DNA of 64,000 nt from Elephas maximus indicus (lineage: Eukaryota > Chordata > Mammalia > Proboscidea > Elephantidae): positions 103,846,823 to 103,910,822 of the forward strand of contig NC_064822.1 of assembly GCF_024166365.1 (NCBI RefSeq), in the 5' to 3' direction. Below are positions 32,860-44,757 of this stretch, one piece after another. The stretch's first letter is position 1. Each line of letters opens with the position of its first letter. The notes beneath the pieces are model-generated. The model was not told where the DNA came from. It made no database searches and was given only the letters and a program-made list of their open reading frames with translations. A program made the position numbers and the translations under genes.

Positions 32860-33065
32860 TTGCTGTTGAGTCTATTCCAACTCATGGCTACCCCTTGTGT
32901 GTCAGAGTAGAACTGTGCTTCCTAGGGTTTTCAATAGCTAACACTTCTGAAGTAGATCACCAGACCTTTCTTCCTGGTCTTTCTTAGTCTGGAAGCTCTG
33001 CTGAAACTTGTTCAGCATCATAGCAATATGAATGTTTCACTGACAGTAAGGGTGGCTATGTATGA
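32860..33065 (-). repeat. RTE-derived short element (5' end joined to 3' tail)
   Basis: The left part 'agttgctgttgagtctattcc' and 'gtcagagtagaactg' is the RTE/AfroSINE tail. The right part 'cttctgaagtagatcaccag' to 'gttcagcatcatagcaa' is the 5' region of the long RTE at 41040-41190. The middle is missing, so this is a small non-autonomous derivative. Confidence 0.65.
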
Positions 33066-33174
33066 GAGGCATTGGCCAGGAATCAAGTTACATAATCTTT
33101 GATGCTCAATTTTCTCATTTGCGAAGGGAGTAATCAATATCCTCCCTTATCCTTTCTCCCTGCAACCAACATCC

Positions 33175-33175
33175 A

Positions 33176-33210
<35 letters not shown>
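33175..33210. repeat. (CA)n microsatellite
   Basis: About 16 AC units with one G interruption. Confidence 0.95.
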
Positions 33211-33693
33211 TCATCTTTTCATCTTGTCCCAAGGGTCCAATTGACATTATATATTAAAGTGTAATGACAGTGGTAAAAAGCTAAAGAAAGACAAAATGAT
33301 ATAATTGAGCAATCTTAGAAGGATTCTGAAATGAGAGAAGAACAGACTGGGAAACAGAGAAGTCAAATGTTCAAGCAGTCTCCTAGCAAATCTGCTACAA
33401 TCTACAAAACGTGTACAGTATGTTGTTGACAAAACAGTGCTCAGTTCGAGGAGACAGAACAAGTTATTCATGGGCAAATCTGCAAAAATTTGCAAATTTC
33501 TTCAGCAGACTTTGAAGTATAATAGCAGTCACATGGAAAGATCATAGTGAGTTTGAAACAGAACTCTAGTAGAGGAAGGATTCTAGATAGCCAATGAGGG
33601 CGTATATGAAATCTAAGCAATTTGGGATGTGTACGTAAAAATGGAGTCCCTATCATAGTAATGGGTGTAGCCAAGAGAACTTCCAGGTCTGTT

Positions 33694-33726
33694 CCTATAC
33701 TTATTTCTAGAGAACATGCTCTCTCA
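33694..33726 (+). promoter_or_regulatory. retained 3' splice site of OR unit 3
   Basis: 'cttatttctag' gives an AG at 33709-33710, 16 nt before the ACG that replaces the start codon. It keeps the spacing of the other units. Confidence 0.55.
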
Positions 33727-34662
33727 ACGGCCTTGAGGAACCACAGCACTATCACCCAGTTTATCCTCCTCGGACTATCTGCTGACCTCCATGTCCAGGC
33801 TCTATTCTTCGTGCTCTTCCTGGGGATTTACCTCATGACCGTGTTGGAGAACCTGACGATGCTGCTGGTGATCAGGGCTGATTCCCACCTCCACACACCC
33901 ATGTACTTCTTCCTAAGTCACCTCTCTTTCCTGGATCTTGGCTTCTCTTCAGTCGCTGTGCCCAAGCTGCTGGAGAACCTCCTATCTGAAAGGAAAATCA
34001 TTTCAATAGAGCGCTGCCTGACTCAGGCCTTCTTTGTGCTTGATGTTGGAGGAACAGAAATCTTCCTGCTCTGTGCCATGGCCTATGACCATTACGCTGC
34101 CATCTGCCACCCTCTGGTCTACAGCCAGGTGATGAGCAGCCAGCTGTGTGTGAATCTAGTATGGGCTTCATGGAGCCTGAGTTTTCTGGACACAGTTATC
34201 AACATTCCCCTGGCTGTGAGCTTGAACTTCTGTAATGCCCATACCATCCCCCACTATAGCTGTGAGCTGCCCTCTCTCTTCCCTTTGTCCTACTCTGATG
34301 TCTCCATCAACATCACTGTCCTGGTCTTCTCTACACTCCTGCATGGCTTTGGTACATTCTTCCTGATTGTCTTCTCCTACACCCGCATTGTCTCCACCAT
34401 CCTGAGCATCAGCCCCACTACAGGCAGAAGCAAGGCTTTCTCCCGCTGCTCCTCCCACCTCACTGCAGTGAGCTTCTTCTATGGATCTGCTTTCCTTTGC
34501 TATCTGATGCCAAAGTAAGGCTCCCCTCTGGAGCTGATCTTCTCCTTACAATATTGTGTGGTCACTCCCCTAGTGAATCCCCTCGTCTACAGTCTGAAAA
34601 ATAAAGACGTGAAGGCAGCTGTGAAAAGAATCTTGGGGAAATGTTTGCAATGGCACAGGTAG
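33727..34662 (+). pseudogene. OR8S: olfactory receptor pseudogene, OR8S1-like (unit 3)
   Basis: Aligns codon for codon with units 1 and 2: 312 codons to the TAG at 34660-34662, no indel. Two changes look disabling. The start codon is ACG (33727-33729), and a TAA at 34516-34518 (codon 264) removes TM7 with its [12 protein letters not shown] motif, which is still readable downstream. Other odd residues at family positions are E41 for G in TM1, H122 in MAYDHY where R is near-universal, and Y189 for C in loop 2. Open sequence upstream to 33622 offers in-frame ATGs, but they lie before the splice acceptor. The lack of frameshifts suggests recent loss. A truncated protein is unlikely to signal. Confidence 0.9.
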
Positions 34663-35423
34663 CAGACTACACAAATATGAGGAAAGAGGAAATAACTACA
34701 AACTTCAGGATATCTGGTGAATTGACACTGAAATCTTCCTGATGGCCTGCTGTTTTAGATGCTGGAAGATATCTCAGAAAAGCTTAAGAAAGAGGCACAA
34801 AGATATTTTGAGAATGGAATCAGATGATGGTTCACATTAAATCCTGCTCAAAGGCAGGTCAATGGAACACATAGACATCTCAACCCAAAAGTTTTGTTTA
34901 ATCATAATTTGATTTATTACTCATATTGTTTCATTGGTACTAGATTAAGATGTATATGTATTGAATTATTTTTGGAATTAAATGTGCAGAATGGCACTGA
35001 AAGCCCTAAGATTTTACCGAAAATGTTGTCTTAAAAAAAAAAAAAAAAAAAGTCTTAGGGGAAGAAAATTATATGCTTGGGGTCCATGGGGGGATGCGAG
35101 CTCTGGCTGGGAAGCCCTTGCAGATAGATAAAGTGCTGAAATTTCTGGACAGAGCAATCATCAGTTGAGTGACTGGGGTGATACCAAAAACTTTGCTGTT
35201 CTGTCCCTTGAGAGTTGGAGCATGAGGGAGAATGTCACTTATTCTAGGATAAGATAGATAAATTCAGCTTTTTTCAAAATTTCTCTTCCTTTGGGGCATT
35301 CTTTTTTCCATTTAGCCTACTTGAATAATGCAACGGTTTTTAGGCAGTTGTTGTTGGGCAATTTCCTTTTCGTATTTTTTATGAAGAATTTATGAAATAC
35401 ATGGTACTTATTATATAATTCAA
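34663..35423. other. 3' flank of OR unit 3
   Basis: Non-coding, with an A-run at 35031-35051. No clear element or gene. Confidence 0.45.
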
Positions 35424-35625
35424 GGAACCTGGGCAGCACAAGCAGTTTGCTAACCTAAAGGTTGATGGTTTGAACCCACCGACGACTCCAAGGAAGAAAG
35501 GCCTGGCAAACTGCTTCTGTAAAGATTATAGCCAAGAAAACCTTATGTGGCTGTTCCACTGTATAACACATGGGATGACCATGAATCGGGGCCCAACACG
35601 ACAGCAGCTAACAACAATATTACAT
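35424..35625 (+). repeat. AfroSINE, long/old variant
   Basis: 'gaacctgggcagcacaagca', 'gttgatggtttgaaccc' (B box), 'gaaaggcctggcaaactgct', 'aaagattatagccaagaaaa', ending 'gcagctaacaacaatat'. Diverged member of the longer subfamily. Confidence 0.8.
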
Positions 35626-35910
35626 GATTCACCAAATTTGTATTTTTTGAGACACTTTTTCATACCAGCTGTGACTTTCCTCAAAGTGACATGTGTTTTA
35701 AAGTATAAGTTGCACCCACTCAATGTTTTTTTTGTATAGCAATAATGAATATAATAGTGAATGTTCATGATTAATACATTAACACATCTTACGTTCCATT
35801 TGACTTTATTCTGTCATATTTAAAATATAACATACACTGAATCATGTACTACTTAGTAACACATCTGTACTTACAATTTTTTTTTAATTATAATGAGAAA
35901 GCATACTTTT
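35626..35910. other. AT-rich intergenic, nothing recognised
   Basis: No gene or named element. Confidence 0.4.
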
Positions 35911-35911
35911 G

Positions 35912-35953
35912 GTTAGCAGCCGTAGCTTGCTGTAGCTCCTAACCACTGCACCA
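35912..35953 (-). repeat. AfroSINE head fragment
   Basis: 'ggttagcagccgtagc' and 'ctcctaaccactgcaccacc' are the reverse complement of a SINE head only. It abuts a + strand copy head to head. Confidence 0.8.
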
Positions 35954-36164
35954 CCAGTGTGGTGCAGTTAACACACTCAGCTGCTAACCGAAAGGTGGGA
36001 AATTCAAGTCTACTCAGAAGCACCTCGGAAGAAACGCCTGGCTATCTACTTCCAAAAATCACCCATTGAAAAACCTATGGAGCACAGTTCTACTCTGACA
36101 CACAGGTGGTCACCATGCATTGGAATCAACTGAACAGCAACTGGCTTTGGTTTTTTTTTTTTTA
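35954..36164 (+). repeat. AfroSINE, long/old variant
   Basis: 'gtgtggtgcagttaacacac', 'ggtgggaaattcaagtc', 'gaaacgcctggctatctact', 'gcagctggctttgg'-like tail. Diverged, complete. Confidence 0.82.
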
Positions 36165-36600
36165 AGCTTTACTATCTCATGCTTTCCTGGTATTCCAAAA
36201 TCTCATGTATTCATAGATGAAGGAAACAATGACATACAGTAAATCATCAAGAACGTCTCTTACCCTGTGGAAACAGAATTTTACAAGAGACATCTGGCAC
36301 CTCTCTGTAACCCAAGAGACCTAAACCACTCCATCCCCCTACTGTTCGGTTCACCCATTCACTTGACCCATAACCCAACTCTCTTTTTGTAGTATACCTT
36401 CTCACTGTGCCTTTTGGAAATCCCACTGATTGATGCTCCTTGAATAGCAGCCTCTCCCAAATCCTCAACTTCATCTTAGAACATTGCCTTTCTTGTCTTT
36501 TCCAGAAACCGAGAAGAGAATTTAAATTAAAAGCAAAAAAAAAAAAAGAAATTTATAGTATAAAAGTACTAGTGGTACTTGCTAAATTCAATTACCAACA
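36165..36600. other. intergenic, nothing recognised
   Basis: No gene or named element; A-run near 36535-36548. Confidence 0.4.
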
Positions 36601-36739
36601 AAAACCCACTGCCATCAAGTTGATTCCGACCCACAAGTCGAACTGCCCCATAGGGTTTCCAGTGAGTGCCTGGTAGATTCAAACTGCCGACCTTTTGGTT
36701 AGCAGCTGTAGCTCTTAACCACTATACCACCAGGGTTTC
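36601..36739 (-). repeat. AfroSINE
   Basis: Reverse-strand copy from 'aaaacccactgccatcaagt' to 'accactataccaccagggtt'. Near consensus with a small gap in the body. Confidence 0.93.
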
Positions 36740-36749
36740 TGAAATTTAA

Positions 36750-37865
36750 TTAAGAACTACAAACTCGTAGTTATAAACTGAACGGAACCGTCAAAAATAT
36801 TCTTAAAACGATAGATCAATCAATATTCAATGATGATTAGACCTACAAATAAATCTCTCCACAAATCTTCTAAACACCATACAAATCAACAAAACAGAGC
36901 AAATAAAAACAATCTCAATAAGCCTATAGCAAAACTAGAAAACAGAGAATACTCAAACTTCTATATACAATAAGTATAAGAAAAACACATCTGAAGCCAG
37001 CAATGCCAGGTCAGGAGCCCATGCTTGAATGGGAGAGTCAGGCAGAGACTAGGCAGAAAAGAGGTGAGGGCAGCAGTGTTATCACCCAGACAAACCCTCA
37101 CTCCAGAGAGAGTCCCACTCAAGGTCTGGAAGTACTGAGAACATGACCTGGTAGATTAGAGCACTTTCTTCTGGAAAATTGAAAGGAAGGGGCTTGAAAG
37201 TGGGAGCACTAGAGATGGCAATCTTGCGAAAACACTGATCTTAGAGAAAAGGGAAGTGACTTGAAAAAGTGAGATGTCCCTTGGATGTCTGGAGGTAAAC
37301 GGAAAGAATGAAGCTAGCACTGAATATTAAAAGTCTTACAGGGATTGAAAAGAACAGAAGACACTAATACACTGCGTTTCACTATCCCAACAGAAGAGGG
37401 TGATTTTATTGAAGAAAGAAACTAGATTGCCCCAAAACTCCTCACTGGTTCCTACACAGAATTAACTATTCTTGCCAGTCTGGGAGGGGAAATTTTTTTT
37501 CTTTTTCTTTCAAAATGAATGGGAAATGACAGGTAACAGCCATACGAAACTAGTATAAGAATAAAACATAAGATGAAATTTAAACTGCTTCAGCTTAAGG
37601 AAATCCTCTCCTGAAAACCAACCATGAAGAAGAGAAATACTGTAACACAACATCCCAACCCGAACTAAATAATCATAAACAAGTTTTGAAGATATAAAAA
37701 TGCCCTGGATCAAAAATTTAAACACTCAGAATAGAAATGAACAAAAAGTAGTAATAATAAAAGATGTGAAACAAGAGTTGACCAAGCTCAGAGAGAAATG
37801 AAAAAAAAAAAAAAAGACAAAATTATTTCTGAAAATTTGAAATGAAGGCTAAACTACAAGGTGCC
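36750..37865 (+). mobile_element. possible old L1/HAL1-like 5'/ORF1 region
   Basis: A-rich sense-strand bias, phrases such as 'agaaatgaacaaaaagtagt' and 'gaccaagctcagagagaaat', and an A-run at 37800-37815 resemble the ORF1 region of old half-L1 elements. No intact frame. Recognition is weak; it could be unrelated A-rich sequence. Confidence 0.35.
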
Positions 37866-37869
37866 AAAT

Positions 37870-38013
37870 GTAGAATTATGCTCCATATGGTTTTCAATGG
37901 CTAATTTTTTTTTCAGAAGTAGGTCACCAGGCCTTTCTTCCAAGGCACTTCTGTGTAGACTCAAACCTCAAATCTTTTGGTTAGCAGCCAAGCACGTTAA
38001 CCTGACAGGTCAG
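37870..38013 (-). repeat. AfroSINE variant carrying RTE 5'-type sequence
   Basis: The head complement 'ggttagcagccaagcacgtt' is joined to 'cagaagtaggtcaccaggcc', which also occurs in the 5' region of the long RTE. It is part of the composite family described in findings. Confidence 0.6.
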
Positions 38014-38099
38014 AAATGTGATTGATGTGTGTTATTTTTTATCTCACCACCCAGGGACAGTTTATTATGTAAATTATTCACTGCCCATCTGTCAGTTTC

Positions 38100-38510
38100 T
38101 CATACTGTGGTAGTTTGCAAGTTGCTGTGATGCTAGCAGCTATACCACCAGTATTTCAGCAGAGCTTCCAGACTAAGATAGACTAGGGAAAAAGATCTGG
38201 CAAGCTACTTCTGGAAATTAGCCAATGAAAACCCTACAGGTCACAGAATACTGTCAGAGACTTCAACTGGCTTACTTTGGACACATCATCAGGAGGGACC
38301 GATTGCTGGAGAAGGATATCATGTCAGGAAAGTGGAGAGCCAGTGAAGGAAAGAAAAACCCTCAATGAGATGGATTGACAGAATGGCTACAATGGACTCA
38401 AATATACCAATAATCATGAAGATGGCACACGACCAGGCAATGTTTTGTTCTCTCATACACAGGTCACCATGGTAAGAGCCAACTTAACAGTAACTAAAAA
38501 CAACAAGTAT
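38100..38510 (+). mobile_element. internally deleted RTE (5' end joined to 3' end)
   Basis: 38130-38260 ('agctataccaccagtatttc', 'gcagagcttccagactaaga', 'agctacttctggaaattagc') is the complement of the RTE 5' region at 41020-41190. From 38262 it continues straight into the RTE 3' coding end ('acacatcatcaggagggacc') and the tail. About 2.5 kb of the element is absent. Confidence 0.75.
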
Positions 38511-38827
38511 GAACTATAGTATGTTCATGATGAAGATCAAGATTCATATTTATTATTCTTAAAGAAATTCTCGAAAGATTGTTATTTTCATGGTCTGTTC
38601 TTCAATAATATCTCATTAAAAAGACAAATCTATGAAATTTAGTGTCCATTGTCCTGAAGTTTTGTTTTGTTTTTCATTTTTTCTTGTAATAATTTTGGAA
38701 TTTCTGGTCCTGGGGAAGAGAATTAAACAAAACATCAATTTCTTTGAGAACTTGGTTCATTAACAAATTTTACTGAAGAAAGAAAAGTTGAGTGGATTTT
38801 ACATAGCCCTCAAACATATATGTGAAG
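38511..38827. other. intergenic, nothing recognised
   Basis: AT-rich; no gene or named element. Confidence 0.4.
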
Positions 38828-41215
38828 TTGTTGTTGTTGTTAGGTGCCATAGATTCAGTTCTGACTCACAGCTACCCTATGTACACCAGAACAAAACACT
38901 GCCCAGTCCTGTGCCATCCTCACAATCATTCCTATGTTTGAACCCATTGTTGCAGCCACTGTGTCAATCCATCTCGTTGAGGGTCTTTCTCTTTTTCAAT
39001 GACCCCCTATGGTAAGTGCTTCATCAGTAAGTGCTTCAAGTCCTGTTCACTATCAACAAGCAAGGTTGTATCATCTGCATATCTCAGCATGATAATGGAT
39101 CTTCCTCCAATCCGGATGGCCCTTTCTTCTTCATACAGTCCAGCTTCTCTGATTCTTTGCTTGGCATACAGATAGAATAAATATGGTGAAAGGAAATGAC
39201 CCTGACACACACCTTTCCTGATTTTAAACCATGCGGTACCCCCTTGTTCTGTTTGAACGACTGCCTCTTGGTCTACGTACAGGTCCCCTATGAGCATAAT
39301 TAAGTGTTCTAGAATTCCCATTCTTTGCTATGTTATCCATAATTTATTTCTATCCACACAGTCAAATGCCTTTGCATAGTCAATAAAACATACGTAAACA
39401 TCTTTCTGGTATTCTCTGCTTTCAACCAAGATCCATTTGACATCAGCGATGATATCCCTCATTTCACGTCCTCTTCTGAATCTGGCTTGAATTTCTGGAG
39501 GTTCTCTGTTGATATACTGCTGGAACTGCTTTTAAATGATCTTCAGAAAAATTTAACTTGTGTGATGTTAATGATGTTGTTTGCTAATTCTGCAATTCTG
39601 TTGGATCACCTTTCTTTGGAATGGGTACAGATTTGGATCTCTTTCAGTCAGTTGGCCAGGTAGCTCTCTTCCAAATTTCTTGCCATAGATGAGAGAGCAT
39701 CTTCTTCACTTCTGGTTTTCTAACTCCAGGTCTTTGCACATGTCATTATATACTTTACTTCGTCTTTTCAAGCCGACTTTTGAAATCCTGTTTAGCTGTT
39801 TTACTTCATTATGTCTTCCTTTCACTTTAGCTACTCAATGTTCAAGAGCAAGTTTCAGAGTCTCTACTGACATCAGTTTTGGTCTTTTCTTTCTTTTCTG
39901 GGTTTTTAATGACCCATTGCTTTCTTCATGGATGATTCCCTTGATATCATTCCACAACTTGTCTGGTCTTCAGTCATTAGTGCTCAGTAGTCAAATCTAT
40001 TCTTGACATGGTCTCTAAATTCTGGTGGGATATGCTCAAGGTGGTACTTTGGCTCTCGTGGTCTTATTTTAATTTTCTTCAGCCTTAACTTGAACTTGCG
40101 TATGAGCAATTAATGGTCTGTTCCCACAGTCAGCCCCTGACCTTGTTCTGATTGATGGTATTGCACTTTTTTATCACCTCTTTCCACAAATTTGGTCGAT
40201 TTGAGTCCTGTGTATTCCATCTAGCTAGGCCCACGTGTATAGGAGCCATTTATATTGTTGGAAAAATATATTTGCGATGAAGAAGTCGTTGGTCTAGCAA
40301 AATTCTGCCATTCGATCTCCAGCATCATTTCTATCACCAAGGCCATAGCTTCCAATTACTGTTCCTACTTCGTTTCCAACTTTTGCATTCCAGTTGCCAG
40401 TAATTATCAACGCATCTAGATTGCATCTTTCATAAATTTCAGACTGCAGAAGCTAATAAAAATCTTCAGTTTGTTCATATTTGGCATTAGTGGTTGGTGT
40501 GCAAATTTGAATAATAGTCATTTTAACTGGTCATCCTTGTAAGCATATGGATATTATCCCGTCACTAACAGTGAGGTACCTCAGGATAGATCTTGAAATG
40601 TTCTTTTTGGCAATAAACACAATGCCATTCCTCTTCAATTTGCATTCTTGACATAGTAGACCATATGATTGCCCAATTCAAAATGGCCAATACCAGTCCA
40701 GTTCAGCTCACTAAAGCCTAGGATATCAATGTTTAGGCACTCCATTTCATTTTTGACAATTTCCAATTTTCCTAGATTCCTATTTCATACATTCCATGCT
40801 CCTATTATTAATGGATGTTTGCGGGTGTTTCTTCTCATTTTGAGTCATGCCACATCAGCAGATGAAAGTCCCAAAAGTTTGACTCCACTCACTTAATTAA
40901 GGTCAACTCTACCTTGAGGAGGCAACTCTTCCCAGTCGTATTTTGAGTGCCTTCCAACCTGAGGGGCTCATCTCCCAGCAGTATATCAGACAATGTACCA
41001 CTGCGATTCAGAAGGCTTTCACTGGCTAATTTTTTCAGAAGTAGACTGCCGGGTCCTTCTTCCTAGTCTGTCTTAATCTGGAAGCTCAGCTGAATCCTGT
41101 CTACCATGGGTGACCCTGCTGGTATTTGAAATACTGGTGGCATAGCTTCCAGCATTACAGCAACACACAAGTCGCCACAGTATGACAAGCTGACAGATGC
41201 GTGGGGATATGTCCA
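38828..41215 (-). mobile_element. BovB-like RTE LINE, nearly end to end but gapped
   Basis: The longest RTE here. On the minus strand it runs from a 5' region (41215-41000), through endonuclease-domain sequence (about 40900-40260), to RT. 39007-39321 gives MLRYADDTTLLVDSEQDLKH, with an intact YADD catalytic motif. The 3' end at 38828 has the gttgttgttgtt repeat and 'ggtgccatagattcag'. Its span of about 2.4 kb is short of the usual ~3.2 kb of BovB, and the C-terminal coding part between about 38990 and 39020 is deleted. Many frame breaks; dead. Confidence 0.88.
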
Positions 41216-41230
41216 TTATATGTCACGTAA

Positions 41231-41428
41231 GTAGCCCTGGTGATTCAGTGGTTAAAATGTTCAGCTGTTAACCAAAAGGTTGGTAGTTTGAACCCACCAG
41301 TCACTCTGTGGGAGAAAGATGTGACAGTCTGCTTCCATAAAGATTACAGCCTTGGAAACATTATGGGGCAGTTCTACTTGGTCCTATAGGGTCACTATGA
41401 GAAGGAATTGACTTGATAGTAAGGGTTT
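41231..41428 (+). repeat. AfroSINE, long variant
   Basis: 'agccctggtgattcagtggt', 'ggttggtagtttgaaccc', 'gagaaagatgtgacagtctg', 'aaagattacagccttggaaa', 'tcactatgagaagg'. Same subfamily as 1820-2012. Confidence 0.9.
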
Positions 41429-41454
41429 TTTTGTTTGTTTGTTTGTTTTTATAA

Positions 41455-41905
41455 CACTTTGATGACAAAGCTATGCCTGACCAAAGCCGTGGTCTTTTCA
41501 ATTGCCTCACATGCATGTGAAAACTGGACAGTGTAAAAGAAATATCAAAGGATAATTTAAATTGTAGTGTTGCTGAAGACTATTGAATATACCATGGACT
41601 GACAGAAGAATGAACAAATCCATTTTAGAGAAAGTACAGCCAGAATGCTCCTTAGAAGCAAGGGTGACAAGATTTCACCTTGCTTCCTTTGGACTCATCA
41701 TCAGGAAAGACCAATCATTAGAAAAGGACATCAGGTTTGGGGAAGTGGAGGGTCAGAGAAAATGAAGGAAAATTTCCATGAGATGGATTAACATAGTGGT
41801 TATAACAATGGACCAAAACATGCCAAATATTGTGAGGATGGTGCAGGATCAGGCAATATTTCTTTCTGTTATACCCACTCAACAACAACTAACAACAACT
41901 GGCCA
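41455..41905 (+). mobile_element. old RTE LINE 3' fragment
   Basis: 'gcctgaccaaagccgtggtc', 'cctcacatgcatgtgaaaac', 'cagccagaatgctccttaga', ending in 'caacaacaactaacaacaac'. Translation of 41583-41765 still reads ILEKVQPECSLEARVTR, as in the other RTE copies. Confidence 0.85.
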
Positions 41906-42850
41906 GTCATATTCCCCCTCTTTAGAGTTTAAACTGGAAGTTCTGAAATAATGTTCTACTTGGAAACTCTCATACAGTGAGTCACTGTCATGGGGGAGTG
42001 CCTAGAATGAAGATGATGTGATCTAGATCTATTACAGACTCTGCTCTTTCTGTGTTTGGGCTTGCAATACCTTCTGCTCTTCCTGGAATTAGGTGTTAGA
42101 CTTTTCCTGGGATCCCATTCACATGTATTGTTGTAATAAATTTTCCATTACTTGAGTTAGGGTTGTCCCTTGCAACCAGAGAGGCTGACTAGAACATGCT
42201 CATCTTGGATTAGAGAGGGAGGACCCAAGGGTACACTTCAATCTCCTTTCTGTTGTCTGTTGTTTTTAATACTCAATGTGTCGAGCTAAAGAAAAAGTTA
42301 ACGACACTCTAATTTTTGTTTCCCTAGTTACAAGGGAATGTTCTCTAGTTGTCTTTGCCTTCAGGTTTGCAGCTTACAATTGTCTATTTGTGTGACCTTA
42401 GAGGACCCATGGCTTTAGAAGAGTTCAATTGTTTAATCCCAAAAATACGTAGAAGTAGATAAATATAAAAACATCATTGAAAATGAAGTCAGCAGAGGAA
42501 TCGAAACCCTCCCTCTTTGTGTGAAATCTAAATTTGGTAGTAAAAATTTTAGACAAATGCACATTTATATGAGCTGGTTCTTCAATAATACATCTTGAGA
42601 ATTGCTTTTGGCCAATTTAACCCTGGGAAGTCTGTACCCACTGACTGACTCCTCGTGATCAGAAATAGTCTCTCTTCCATAAGTTTGTAAAAGCAAAATC
42701 AGTGGCAGTAGTGGTAGGATAGAAGCCAGACTCTGGGGTGTTGAGTAAATGTGAAGATATAAAATAAGGCAGTTAATTTAGACCTCATGCACAAGGAGTT
42801 TAGCATTAAACAGACTGGAAGGAGAATGTAACAAAAGTGACTCAACGTTG
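41906..42850. other. intergenic, nothing recognised
   Basis: No gene or named element found in this stretch. Confidence 0.4.
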
Positions 42851-42879
42851 AAGAATTAAATTTTTTAATAAGAAAAAGA

Positions 42880-44757
42880 TCATGTTTGTGGGAAGAGAGC
42901 AAAGTCAGTGGAGTGGGAGATATTAAAGATAGAGAATAAGAAGAAAAACTAGATAACTGGGAGCTCCTAAAAATCAAACACCTATGCTCATCCAAAGACT
43001 TCACCAAAAGAGTAAAAAGATTACCTACAGACTAGGAAAAACTTTTTAGCTATGACATTTCCTATCAGCATCTAATCTCTAAAATCTACATGATACTGCA
43101 AAAACTCTACTACAAAAGACAAATAACCCAATTAAAAAACGGGCAAAAGTTATGAACAGACACTTCACTAAAGAAGACATTCAGGTAGCTAACAGATACA
43201 TGAGAAAATGCTCTCGATCATTAGCCATTAGAGAAATGCAAATCAAAACTACAATGAGATTCCATCTCACTCCAACAAAAAAGGCTGGCATTAATCCAAA
43301 AAACACAAAATAGTAAATGTTGGAGAGGCTGTGGAGAGATTGGAACACTTACACACTGCTGGTGGGAATGTAAAATGGTACAACAACTTTGGAAATCAAT
43401 TTGGCACTTCCTTAAAAAGCTAGAAATAGAACTACCATACAATCCAGCAATCCCACTCCTTCAAATATATCCTAGAGAAATAAGAGCCTTTACACAAACA
43501 GTTTTATGCACACCTATGTTCACTGCAGCACTGTTTACAATAGCAAAAAGATGGAAGCAACCAAGGTGCCCATGAACAGATGAATAGATAAATAAATTAT
43601 GGTATATTGACACAATGGAATACTACACATCTATAAAGAACAGTGAGGAATCTGTGAAACATTTCATAACATGGAGGAAACTGGAAGGCATTATGCTGAG
43701 TGAAATTAGTCAGTTGCAAAAGGACAAATATTATATAAGACCACTATTATAAGAACTCGAGAAATAGTTTAAACAGAGAAGAAAATATTCTTTGATGGTT
43801 AAGGGGAGAGGGAGGGAAAGTGAGAGGGGGTATTCACTAATTACATAGTAGATAAGAACTACTTTAGGTAAAGGGAAAGACAACACACAATACAGGGGAG
43901 GTCAGCACAACTGGACTAAACAAAAAGCAAAGAAGTTTCCTGAATAAACTGAACGCTTCAAAGGCCAGCGTAGCAGGGATGGGAGTTTGTGGACCATGAT
44001 TTCAGGGGACATCTAAGTCAATTGGCATAATAAAATCTATTAAGAAAACATTCTGCATCCCACTTTGGAGAGTGGCGTCTGGGGTCTTATATTCTAGCAA
44101 GCTGCCATCTAAGATACATCATTTGGTCTCAACCCACCTGGACCAAAGGAGAATGAAGAACACCAAAGACACAAGGTAATCACGAGCCCAAGAGACAGAA
44201 AGGGCCACATAAACCAGAGACTACATCAGCCTGAGACCAGAAGAACTAGATGGTACCTGGCTACAGCCAATGATTGCCCTGACAGGGAACACAACAGAGA
44301 ACCCCTGAGGGAGCAGGAGAGCAGTGGGATGCACACCCTAAATTCTCATAAAAAGACCAGACTTAATGGTCTGACTTAAACTAGAAGGATCCGGTGTTCA
44401 TGGCCCCCAGACCTTCTGTTGGTCCAGGACAGGACCCATTCCCAAAGCCAACTCTTCAGACAGGGGTTGGACTGGACAATGGGATGGAGAGAGATGCTGG
44501 TGAGGAGTGAGCTTCTTGGATCAGGTGGACACTTGAGACTATGTTGGCATCTCCTGCCTGGAGGGGAAGTGAGAGGGTAAAGGGAGTTAGAAGCTGGAGA
44601 AATGGACACGAAAAGAGAGAGTGGAGGGAGGGAGAGGGCTGTCTCATTAGGGGGAGAATAACTGGGAGTATGTAGAAAAGTGTATGTAAGTTTTTGTGTG
44701 AGAGACCGACTTGATTTATAAACTTTCACTTAAAGCACAATAAAAATTTAAAAAAGA
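42880..44757 (+). mobile_element. L1 LINE, 5'-truncated, ORF2 C-terminus to poly(A)
   Basis: Reads through the L1 ORF2 C-terminal region. 43375-43575 encodes MVQQLWKSIWHFLKKLEIEL and PYNPAIPLL, preceded by the HCWWECKM cysteine-type motif near 43350. A ~1 kb 3'UTR follows, ending in 'gcacaataaaaatttaaaaa'. The ORF is broken repeatedly. The 3'UTR differs from the 20228 type and matches 19262-19585. The 5' boundary is approximate. Confidence 0.92.

Larger units (their letters stand above)
28246..33693 (+). other. 5' flank of OR unit 3 (pseudogene)
   Basis: No gene is supported. Named pieces are the conserved upstream block 28900-29130, 'agttaagctataggaatatt' at 29315-29338 shared with unit 2, a degenerate GAAT/GGAT tract at 30330-30480, an old repeat from 30775, a MIR at 31555-31790, an L1M 3' piece at 32195-32350, an RTE-derived short element at 32860-33065, and a CA repeat at 33175-33210. 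The rest is plain. Confidence 0.5.

Noticed and set aside
33622-33726. In-frame ATGs upstream of the ACG of OR unit 3 as rescue starts
   Set aside because: They lie before the conserved splice acceptor and have no counterpart in the other units, and the stop at codon 264 would remain.
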